DNA from: an uncultured bacterium
Lineage (GTDB): Bacteria > Bacteroidota > Bacteroidia > Bacteroidales > CAIWKO01
NCBI GenBank assembly: GCA_903862465.1
Contig: CAIOYH010000052.1
Coordinates: forward strand, 1 to 45,062
Length of the DNA: 45,062 nucleotides
Direction: 5' to 3'
The position numbers were made by a program, and so were the translations under genes. The notes beneath the pieces were generated by a model that saw only the letters and a list, made by a program, of their open reading frames with translations, had not been told where the DNA came from and did no database searches. Below, in pieces: positions 33,961-41,871 of this stretch. Numbering within the stretch: the stretch's first letter is position 1; the number at the start of each line of letters is the position of its first letter.

Positions 33961-34371
33961 ATGCTACGCTATGAACCTAAAATATTAATTGCTTTTGGAG
34001 AAGCTGTTAGTGGCAATAAAAAGCTCTTTCGTTGGCTTGCCGAAAATGGTTTTGCCGAATTAGCTGCGCTATCCAACTGCATAAATTCTGACAACGAAGC
34101 TTTCTATTGGCTTTTACGAAACGGTTATCCCGAATATGCTATTTTAAGTAATGCTATGGATGGGTACGATGATGCCTATTTATGGCTTAAGAAACATAAC
34201 TTAAAATTCTATATCGTCTTTGCCGATGCTTGCCGCAATCAACCTAAAGCTATTGCTTGGCTCAAAAAAAACAATTTTGAGGTATTCAATCATCTCGCAT
34301 CTAAAATTTACGATGTCCTCGAAAAGCAACGCCGCGATTCGTATGACTATCACAAAATCCGCATGAGCTAG
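33961..34371 (+). CDS. WL-x-x-N-G repeat protein of unknown function
   Basis: The 136-residue protein consists of about four repeats of roughly 33 residues: LFRWLAENGFAELAALSNCI, FYWLLRNGYPEYAILSNAM, YLWLKKHNLKFYIVFADAC and IAWLKKNNFEVFNHLASKI. The consensus is (A/L)xxWLxxNgxxxxAxLsnAi, suggesting an all-helical repeat fold usable for protein binding. An earlier in-frame TTG at 33955 exists, but ATG 33961 is the better start. The gene follows the radical SAM gene by 18 bases. Family not recognised. Confidence 0.65.
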   Translation: MLRYEPKILIAFGEAVSGNKKLFRWLAENGFAELAALSNCINSDNEAFYWLLRNGYPEYAILSNAMDGYDDAYLWLKKHNLKFYIVFADACRNQPKAIAWLKKNNFEVFNHLASKIYDVLEKQRRDSYDYHKIRMS

Positions 34372-34415
34372 CCGCCCTTCTCTATTACTTATTCTTATAA
34401 AGGCTCACATATTCA

Positions 34416-35987
34416 TCAGAATAGAGTTTCTTTGGATTGCTTTTTAAATAAAAAGAACATTTTTTTATCGCACTCATTATTTGTAGTGTCAAGTCTTCCT
34501 ATGACAAATATATAGCCTATAACTTGATCGCTTGACGAGGATGTTTCCTTGGAAGGAAAACAAGAACTCAAATCATTCGATGAATCTAGAATCATCCTAG
34601 GTATTTGTTTTTTATTCCACATTAAAGGAAAATACTGTTGATCACATTCGCCATTATCCAAAATAACGACCGATTTATCCATGCCTAAATATTTAGAAAA
34701 ATTCAAATACAACCAATTCTCCGAACGGTTTATAGTCAACACAGTACTATTGTTGTCTACATACTTTGAAGGATAATAACATTGCATCGCTGTTTGGCTG
34801 AGAGATGTTATGATTTTATCACGATAGCTAATAAGTTTAAAACTATAAAACAACGTTATGCAAATAGCCACTAACAATTTATATTTATGGATGTTTTGCA
34901 GCCCAAGCCAAACTATATAAAATAGAAAGAACAACAATAATATCCGCAATGAAAAATATCCTGCCCAACCATCCGAATTGGGTAAGACAAAATAAGCCAA
35001 AAGCATAGTTCCACTAAAAAGAATCCAAAAATCATGTTTATTAAAAACATTTACAAGCGCTTGGACATTTTCTTTTAGTGATTCCCCGAGTCTCAATTTT
35101 AAGCCAAACAATCGTTTAATTAGTACCACCAACCCTAATCCAAGCAAGACATAAAATAGTTTGCTTGTCATCACAGCTTCTTCCTGCTGAATAAATCCGA
35201 TAATGGGTTCTATCACTTTTATATTGCGCAACATCTCCGTCTTTGGCAAATATTCATTGTTTCCTTCAGGCTTGTTCGAAAAGAAAAGAAACGCCCAATA
35301 GCCACTTATCCCAAAACAAAACAAAACAACTAGGGTTTTATAAAATAGTGTCTGAAAATACAATACCATTTTTTCCTTTTTCGCAAGCATTCGCTGAGTT
35401 TCATCAATAAATAGTAATACAAGCATGCATGGCAAAAGAATTCCATAGATTAAAATATGCGAAAAGTAAGTCAGCGTAATCAAAACAAACAGTCCGAAAA
35501 TCCTTTTATAATTCAACTTGTCTTTTATTCGTATCCAATATCCCAACGTAAAAAACAAAAAAATTAAAGCCATAGAGAAATTATAAAATCCCAAGAAAAA
35601 CATATAAGTGTAGCAAAATGGGAAAATCAGATACGACGCCAAATAGTTTTTGGGCGACAAGGTCTTTATTAAATACCGAAAGGCAAAAGGAAAGCCCATC
35701 AGATAAGACCATAACAATATCCTTTCAGCGAGGTATGATGGAAACATTACATTTAACATCCCCATCATAAAATGCCCCATCCAATTTGGAACAGGAAAAT
35801 GATTAAAGTGAACAAAACTATTCAGGAATTCGTTCCCAAATAGCAGTTCTTTTATCAGATGCGCATTATATAAATGCGACGGACCATCGAGTGTCGGGAA
35901 AAAATGATGTACATAAATCGGATAGGCATTTGCCAATGCGATTAGAAAAAAAACAAAAACTTCGGTTTTGTTTTTTTTTGAGGTCAT
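34416..35987 (-). CDS. Polytopic membrane protein, GT-C glycosyltransferase-like
   Basis: The 523-residue protein has about ten to twelve membrane segments. The first extracytoplasmic loop carries HHFFPTLDGPSHLYNAHLI, with a D-G-P-x-H motif at about residues 34-38 that resembles the acidic loop of GT-C glycosyltransferases using polyprenyl-phosphate donors. The C-terminal 100 residues are soluble. The family is not firmly recognised. It is the second gene of a pair: it starts one base after the 35989-36804 gene ends, so translation is probably coupled. It is convergent with the WL-repeat gene. Confidence 0.6.
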   Translation of the reverse strand: MTSKKNKTEVFVFFLIALANAYPIYVHHFFPTLDGPSHLYNAHLIKELLFGNEFLNSFVHFNHFPVPNWMGHFMMGMLNVMFPSYLAERILLWSYLMGFPFAFRYLIKTLSPKNYLASYLIFPFCYTYMFFLGFYNFSMALIFLFFTLGYWIRIKDKLNYKRIFGLFVLITLTYFSHILIYGILLPCMLVLLFIDETQRMLAKKEKMVLYFQTLFYKTLVVLFCFGISGYWAFLFFSNKPEGNNEYLPKTEMLRNIKVIEPIIGFIQQEEAVMTSKLFYVLLGLGLVVLIKRLFGLKLRLGESLKENVQALVNVFNKHDFWILFSGTMLLAYFVLPNSDGWAGYFSLRILLLFFLFYIVWLGLQNIHKYKLLVAICITLFYSFKLISYRDKIITSLSQTAMQCYYPSKYVDNNSTVLTINRSENWLYLNFSKYLGMDKSVVILDNGECDQQYFPLMWNKKQIPRMILDSSNDLSSCFPSKETSSSSDQVIGYIFVIGRLDTTNNECDKKMFFLFKKQSKETLF

Positions 35988-35988
35988 T

Positions 35989-36804
35989 TTATCTTCCTGT
36001 CATTACTGCTCCTGTGGCATGATTCAATTGCGAGCCAAACATGCTATGAGGTATGGAGAATATTGCCAAAGTAACAATGGCAGCACCAATAATAAATCCC
36101 GGACGAAACTTCTTTCGATTGGCAAGCAACGCAATAACCCAAGCTATAAATGCTATCAACGTTTTATTATCTGTCAAATCCCATCCATATGGTACGCCTG
36201 TCCAAAACTCATTGAAAGCAAATTTCTGAACTATGGGTCCCAAAATCATACCCCCACACAAAAGCCCAACAAATGTAATAAACGCCCACATTCTCGCTTT
36301 ATCTATTTTAAATGCAGCAAACAATCCTGCCAAATTCGCCAACATCATAGCAAAGAACATACAAATGATATGTGGTATCAAAATATAAGCGGGAACATCC
36401 CCCTTAAATCGTATAACATTGGGTTTGTCAGCCAATACAGGAAATGATTTCTCTCCCGTGCGAAATAGCAGAAAGTATTCTAATTTCCCCGCAGCAAGTT
36501 GTTTCGGTAGCGACCCTGACATGCCTTCTGAAGTCTTACTCATTGCGATGGTATCCCATTTGTAATTCGTTGGAAAAGGTCTGTAAATTAAAAATCCACG
36601 CACTTCATTATCGTTTACAGGAATCGTAATCTCACAATCAGAACTCGTACTATGACTGCGGTCTAATTTGAATTTATAGGCTTTGCCGTTAATCTCAGTC
36701 GTAACACTTTTCGGATATGTTGGTCCGGTTGTGCGTTGATAATATGCTGCTGATAGCGTAATGGTTACTGCAAGCACCCAGCCGATAATCTTTTTCTTCT
36801 TCAT
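35989..36804 (-). CDS. Membrane protein of unknown function with extracytoplasmic domain
   Basis: The 271-residue protein has an N-terminal membrane anchor or signal segment (IIGWVLAVTITLSAAYY), an extracytoplasmic beta-rich domain of about 100 residues (YPKSVTTEINGKAYKFKLDR, GFLIYRPFPTNYKW, GKLEYFLLFRTG), and four C-terminal membrane segments from about residue 140. The family is not recognised. It lies between the M28 peptidase gene and the GT-C-like gene, all leftward, with 45 bases to the peptidase stop codon on its upstream side. Confidence 0.6.
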   Translation of the reverse strand: MKKKKIIGWVLAVTITLSAAYYQRTTGPTYPKSVTTEINGKAYKFKLDRSHSTSSDCEITIPVNDNEVRGFLIYRPFPTNYKWDTIAMSKTSEGMSGSLPKQLAAGKLEYFLLFRTGEKSFPVLADKPNVIRFKGDVPAYILIPHIICMFFAMMLANLAGLFAAFKIDKARMWAFITFVGLLCGGMILGPIVQKFAFNEFWTGVPYGWDLTDNKTLIAFIAWVIALLANRKKFRPGFIIGAAIVTLAIFSIPHSMFGSQLNHATGAVMTGR

Positions 36805-36849
36805 GGATCTTAAATTAAATTTGTGGATTAATAATTGTTTGTTTTATGA

Positions 36850-38598
36850 TTAAAGTTGAATTAAAAGTACTTCTTTTTTTCCGGTCCTTATCACATCAAT
36901 CGTAATAGTTTGCCCGGGATTAATAGATTTCAAACGTTCCATATAATCGTAAATATCGTTTATGGGTTTTCCGTTAATGGCAACAATAATATCACCTTTC
37001 AGCACACCGCCTCTAAAAGCAGGTCCGTCGGGAGTAACCGCTGCAACACCTAATCCTTTCACATCCTGTTCGGCAAAATCTGGCATGATGCCTAAGGTAA
37101 CTTTCATCCCCTCACGCTGACTGCCTTGTTTTTTCGAACCTGCCTCCAAAAAAGCCAAATTATAGGTGTTTTTCATCAAATCTTCAGCCACCTTTGCAGT
37201 ATAGTCCCCAATCACATTGACGCCGGCACAATTAATCTTATCAAAATCATCCTCAGGCGTATGATAATCACCATGAACACCAGTGTTAAAATACAAAACG
37301 GGAATACTATCATTATAGAAGGATGCATGATCTGAAGGTCCAAACCCTTCTTTGCTCAACGAAAGTTTTAGCTTCGTGGTGTCGTTGTTCTGTCTTAATA
37401 CTTTTTCAGCATCAGCAAAAGTGCCCACGCCCCCAACGGTAAGAGAATGTTTTGCATTTAATCGCCCAACCATATCATAATTAATCATGAGCTTAATTTT
37501 CTTTTTATCCACAGGCAAATGCTTCACAAACCATGCTGAACCCAACAAACCTTCTTCTTCACCTGTGAATGCCACAAAAATTATGTTGTAGTTTCCTGTG
37601 AGTTTTGTTTTCGAAAATCGATCTGCCATCGCCATCACCGAAGCGGTACCCGAAGCATTATCATCAGCCCCATTATGTACAGCAACCGTATCGGGTTTGC
37701 GCGATCCCGACCCGTGACCGCCCATACCTAAATGGTCATAATGCGCTCCTATTACAATATAGTTTTCCGTTTTTTGTGTACTCATCAGGCGTGCAACCAC
37801 ATTGGCAGATTTCACCTTTTTTGCCACGATCTCCACCGCCGCGTTCAACTTCCCTTTCAATTCAAAAGAAATAGTATTTGTTGCTTCCGATGATTTTGGT
37901 TCCAAAGCAGCAATCGTTTGTTTTCCACTACTCAAAATTTTATCTGCAGTCGCAGGGGTAATATTTATTACACAGATTCCTGATCTAGACTTCGTCTTTT
38001 CAAGGCTCAACGCAACCAATCCACTTTCTTTGCCCTTGCCGTCTTTCGAAACTAAGATGATGCCGGCAGCGCCATGATCTTTGGCAGCAAGCATTTTATT
38101 GCGGTCGGCACTAAAATTCGCAAGTTTGGTTTTATACTTGTCGGGGGTGCCTCTCAGTACCATCACCCATTTGTTTTTTACATCCACATTCTTATAATCA
38201 TCCCATTTCATGCTATCGTTACTAAACGAAAAACCATAGCCCACAAAAACTACCCCCGCAGCTATCAGAGTATCCTGACTAAAAGAATAAGGGATATAAT
38301 CAGTTTCGGGCTCGAATTTTTGTTTGTTAAACTCAAAATAATTCTTCTTGCCCAACTCAGCCCCGGTCACTACATCCAAATATTGATAACCATTATCAAA
38401 TAAAAGTTCCAAATTATCCGCAACAAAAGCGTTACGAATATACGATGCAGCCATTTCAGCACCTAGTGTCCCTGTCTGTCTTCCTTGAAGAGAATCAGAG
38501 GCTAAAACTTTGATATACTTGCATGCATCATTGGTTTGTGCCATCGAAAATATGACAACAAAAAGAAGCATGACGGTGAGCATTACAGATTTTTTCAT
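36850..38598 (-). CDS. Exported M28 family zinc peptidase with PA-type insert and PDZ domain
   Basis: The 582-residue protein has a signal peptide (SVMLTVMLLFVVIFSMAQ). Residues about 100-230 form a protease-associated-like insert. The M28 domain has all zinc ligands and the catalytic Glu: His286 (GAHYDHLG), Asp312 (GADDNASG), Glu347/348 (TGEEEGLLG), Asp375 (NYDMVGR) and His446 (DYHTPEDD). A PDZ domain occupies about 495-582 (GVAAVTPDGPAFRGGVLKGD). The combination points to an envelope aminopeptidase. The gene has its own -7 box and leads the leftward group. Confidence 0.93.
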   Translation of the reverse strand: MKKSVMLTVMLLFVVIFSMAQTNDACKYIKVLASDSLQGRQTGTLGAEMAASYIRNAFVADNLELLFDNGYQYLDVVTGAELGKKNYFEFNKQKFEPETDYIPYSFSQDTLIAAGVVFVGYGFSFSNDSMKWDDYKNVDVKNKWVMVLRGTPDKYKTKLANFSADRNKMLAAKDHGAAGIILVSKDGKGKESGLVALSLEKTKSRSGICVINITPATADKILSSGKQTIAALEPKSSEATNTISFELKGKLNAAVEIVAKKVKSANVVARLMSTQKTENYIVIGAHYDHLGMGGHGSGSRKPDTVAVHNGADDNASGTASVMAMADRFSKTKLTGNYNIIFVAFTGEEEGLLGSAWFVKHLPVDKKKIKLMINYDMVGRLNAKHSLTVGGVGTFADAEKVLRQNNDTTKLKLSLSKEGFGPSDHASFYNDSIPVLYFNTGVHGDYHTPEDDFDKINCAGVNVIGDYTAKVAEDLMKNTYNLAFLEAGSKKQGSQREGMKVTLGIMPDFAEQDVKGLGVAAVTPDGPAFRGGVLKGDIIVAINGKPINDIYDYMERLKSINPGQTITIDVIRTGKKEVLLIQL

Positions 38599-38622
38599 AA
38601 TATAGATTTCAGAATTTGACTA

Positions 38623-38630
38623 CAAAGATA
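38623..38630 (-). promoter_or_regulatory. -7 box (TATCTTTG) for the M28 peptidase gene
   Basis: TATCTTTG on the minus strand fits TAnnTTTG, 24 bases before the start codon. No clear TTG -33 element was found. Confidence 0.5.
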
Positions 38631-38921
38631 CGAAACTTCAGGAAATCTGAAACAATTATGCTTGAAAATTTATTAAAGAAGTTTTTGCTTCGCATAGAAT
38701 TATTATAACGCAGAGATATTTTATGGAAGTTCATTTCGATCTAAAATTGAAATCTTTTGTAAAAACTGTATTACCTTTATCTTTATTCTTAGTGAAATGT
38801 TTTAAATGATTCGTATTTTTTATTAATACTATATGATTCAGTAAATTCTTTATTTTAAGTATTTTCGAAACTATATTCGTATAGAATGGATATATATCAA
38901 TAAATAATTCCTAGAAAACAC

Positions 38922-38953
38922 TTGACTTTTGGGTTTCGCTTGTTGTAACTTTG
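38922..38953 (+). promoter_or_regulatory. Promoter (TTG-21-TAACTTTG) of the IPT/TIG metalloprotease gene
   Basis: TTG (38922-38924) and TAACTTTG (38946-38953) are 21 bases apart, the same layout as before the papain-like protease gene. The leader to the start codon is about 180 bases. Confidence 0.6.
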
Positions 38954-39142
38954 CATAAATGACATTTTAATCGTTAATTTCTTTCATCGATTCTGACATT
39001 GATGTTTTCTTTTTGATTTATGGCGGTATTACGCTTTTAATACTTGAATAAAATACAAAAATCAGCTTTAATGATCTAGATAATGATAATTACGGGAGGC
39101 AGCCGAAAATCCTTTGAAGAGTAGGCATAATAAATCAATTGT

Positions 39143-41797
39143 ATGAAAAAAACAGACAAGAAAGATTCTGCTGTTGGTGTAGGTCGAGGACCTAGCATCA
39201 CAAAGTTTACCCCGGTAGTTGCGTATCCGGGATCCATTATCGAAATTAAAGGAACAGGTTTTGGTCCGCTTCGTGAAAACAATGTAGTATCTATTGGTGG
39301 AGTGAAAGCTCGGGTTATTGAAGCTAGCAAAACTTATTTAAAGGTAATTTCGTCTTATAAAACAAAGAGTGGAAAAATAAAAGTTACGGTTGGAGCGGTA
39401 GCAGCACTATCTGCTGTGAATTTTAAACTTAAAGAATATCCAACTCCGGGTAGTGCGGAAGATGGTCCTCCAATATTACTTGAAGGAACCGGAACCCCAT
39501 CAAATGGGGATGTGCCGCCAACTGGAAATTTAAATGTTTTAGTAGTATTAGTCAACCCAACTGACGTTGTTCCTGCAAATCCTGTCAATTCGAGAACTGA
39601 TGTGGTGAACAAATGGAATTCGGTAACTACTTTTTATAATCAAGCTTCTTACAATACACTGCATGTTGTGCCAACGATAACGAATACATGGCATACTTTA
39701 TATGGAAATTTGAACGACTATGTTGACATAGCGGGAATCAATAATATACGCAAAGAAATGTTGAATCGATTGATGGCGGAATGTGCTCAGCATGCTGTGA
39801 ATGATGGTTTTAATTTGGATAATTATCAAATGATTTCATGTGTGATTTTTTTGAATGGAACATTTATTAGAGCTTGGGGCGGAAGTTCAAACAATCATTT
39901 CGTGTTTTTTGATGCAGCACTAGGTGCAAACATCAACCTTTCTTCTACAAATCAAATTAATCAGTTGTGGATACAAGAATCTGCAAATTGGGGACGCTTT
40001 GCTCATGAAACTGGACATAACATTGTTTCGGTTCCAACTAGTATTTCCGGTCTTTCTGAATACGGTTCTAAAGCTCTTGGTGAAGATATCTATAAAAGTG
40101 ATTTAGCAGATGGTTCAATTGCTACTGCTGCAAGCTTCGATATGATGGGAAGTCATGATACACATCCTGTTTTTTCGGCATATCATCTTGAAAAAGCTGG
40201 TTGGGTTAACGGAACAAATATTTTGAATTTGAATTGGGACAGAAATCCATTTTCAGGAACTTACGATCTTGTTGCGCATGGATTGGCTCAAAATGCATTT
40301 GCAGGAAGATATCATATCGTAAAAATAAAAGTTACGGATGGATTGTTTTATAACATTGAAGTTCGTCAACGCCCGCCTGCCGGTTCGGCACAAGTTTTCG
40401 ACGATCAGATTCCTTTAGATGTCGCTGCGCATAATGGTGGTGTTATTGTTACAAAAGTTTTTACGGATGTAGTCAATAATAATCAGCAGACACGCTTTAT
40501 TTCGTTATTACATGACGAGCATGTATTATCAATAAATCAAATTGCTGTTGATCCTGCAAGGGCGTTAAAGATTACCGTTCTCAACGATAATATTGCCGCA
40601 AATCCACTAGTCTGTAGAGTAAAAGTTGAATGGGCGCAGACAATATCTGATGATCCGGCAGGACAGTTCGATTTAAGAATTGATCCATGGGATGGTAATT
40701 ACCAAACTCCGGATATTTGGATTGACCGCAATCCTTTTGGATCATTCGACCAAGCGCTAGATGCTCAAGGACGCCCTCGTGGAAATGGTGACAAGCCTCG
40801 TCCACAAGAAATAAATCACTTTTACACTCGTGTGCATAATGATGGTGTTATTCCTGTTTCTAATGTGAACGTTACTTTTTATGCTATTTCTCCTCCGGGT
40901 GTTGGTGATAATGGAAATTGGGCACCTATAACTACTCGTGTCATTGCCAACATCAATCAAAATGACAAGAGTGATATTTTTGCAAACTGGGTTCCCGCTG
41001 TTGGACAACATACATGCTTGAAAATTTTTATTCAGCCACAGTTGGGCGAAATTTCAGGAGGAAACAATTCGGCTCAAGAAAATGTATTTGAATTTGAAGC
41101 TCCGGCAGCTAGTGTGCCAGAAGCTGTTTACATTCCTGTTGCTGTAAGGAATCCTCTGAAAGAAAGAACCATTGTTCATCTTTCTGTGAATGGTGTCAAG
41201 TATGGTTATGTGGCTCAGTTTCCTAATGCATGGGTTTGGCTGGATGCTTTGGAAGAACGTAATTTAATCTTGACGGTTGTGCCGATTTTAGATTATCCGG
41301 TTTACAAACGCAATGAAAAAACTACCGACTATGCTACCAACATTAATTTGACAGGCTATGTTCCTCGGGAGTATCAGGAAGAAATAAAAATCACAAAATT
41401 CCCTGCTTCAAAGTTGTTAAAAATTGGCGGTATATATTCAAAAGTGAAACCTAAAAAGAAAGCGACACTAAAGATTTGGCAAGAGATAAATGAAAAAGAT
41501 AAAATGACAATAGTCGTATGTGGAAAATTATCTGAGCAAATTGTCAACCAAAACATAAGAGTTGACATCAGCAGCCCGATAATGGAAACGATGTATGTCG
41601 GTGCAAAAACAGATGCTACCGGAAGTTTTATGGTCAGAATTAATTTTAATACTATCTTCAAAAAACTCTTAGCAGCTAAGAAGGTGCATGACGAAAAGGA
41701 TTTTGCTTTGCAAATTAAAGCACTAGCCCAAGCATTTGTTATCAATGCAAGCGAAGTTGCCGAAACTTCATCAAACAGCATTGATTTAGTTTTCTAA
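39143..41797 (+). CDS. IPT/TIG-domain zinc metalloprotease (M6-like) without signal peptide
   Basis: The 884-residue protein begins with a lysine-rich start and an IPT/TIG beta-sandwich at about 18-95 (ITKFTPVVAYPGSIIEIKGTGFG). The protease domain follows from about 128; it holds the zinc motif HETGH at 288-292 and a Met-turn-like FDMMGSHD at 332-339, as in M6-type metzincin-like peptidases. The C-terminal 500 residues are several beta-sandwich domains (GDNGNWAPITT, VPEAVYIPVAVRNPLKERTIVHLSVNG). There is no signal peptide, membrane segment or T9SS sorting domain, odd for such a surface-type architecture. The gene is single, with its own promoter and a shared terminator. Confidence 0.82.
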   Translation: MKKTDKKDSAVGVGRGPSITKFTPVVAYPGSIIEIKGTGFGPLRENNVVSIGGVKARVIEASKTYLKVISSYKTKSGKIKVTVGAVAALSAVNFKLKEYPTPGSAEDGPPILLEGTGTPSNGDVPPTGNLNVLVVLVNPTDVVPANPVNSRTDVVNKWNSVTTFYNQASYNTLHVVPTITNTWHTLYGNLNDYVDIAGINNIRKEMLNRLMAECAQHAVNDGFNLDNYQMISCVIFLNGTFIRAWGGSSNNHFVFFDAALGANINLSSTNQINQLWIQESANWGRFAHETGHNIVSVPTSISGLSEYGSKALGEDIYKSDLADGSIATAASFDMMGSHDTHPVFSAYHLEKAGWVNGTNILNLNWDRNPFSGTYDLVAHGLAQNAFAGRYHIVKIKVTDGLFYNIEVRQRPPAGSAQVFDDQIPLDVAAHNGGVIVTKVFTDVVNNNQQTRFISLLHDEHVLSINQIAVDPARALKITVLNDNIAANPLVCRVKVEWAQTISDDPAGQFDLRIDPWDGNYQTPDIWIDRNPFGSFDQALDAQGRPRGNGDKPRPQEINHFYTRVHNDGVIPVSNVNVTFYAISPPGVGDNGNWAPITTRVIANINQNDKSDIFANWVPAVGQHTCLKIFIQPQLGEISGGNNSAQENVFEFEAPAASVPEAVYIPVAVRNPLKERTIVHLSVNGVKYGYVAQFPNAWVWLDALEERNLILTVVPILDYPVYKRNEKTTDYATNINLTGYVPREYQEEIKITKFPASKLLKIGGIYSKVKPKKKATLKIWQEINEKDKMTIVVCGKLSEQIVNQNIRVDISSPIMETMYVGAKTDATGSFMVRINFNTIFKKLLAAKKVHDEKDFALQIKALAQAFVINASEVAETSSNSIDLVF

Positions 41798-41816
41798 AAT
41801 AACTAATCATGTTCAA

Positions 41817-41858
41817 CAAAAAAGCCTGCCGAAGTAATTCGACAGGCTTTTTCTTTTC
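41817..41858. terminator. Bidirectional Rho-independent terminator
   Basis: AAAAAGCCTGCCGAA pairs with TTCGACAGGCTTTTT around a short loop (one mismatch). It lies between two convergent genes with A- and T-runs on both sides, so it can end both the metalloprotease and the AsmA transcripts. Confidence 0.88.
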
Positions 41859-41871
41859 AAAAACATTTCCA

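Larger units (their letters stand above)
38599..39142. other. Divergent intergenic region, 544 bases
   Basis: The AT-rich DNA between the M28 and metalloprotease genes holds the two promoters listed separately. Otherwise I see no gene, repeat or structured RNA in it. The leader between the second promoter and its gene (38960-39142) is about 180 bases long. Confidence 0.6.
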
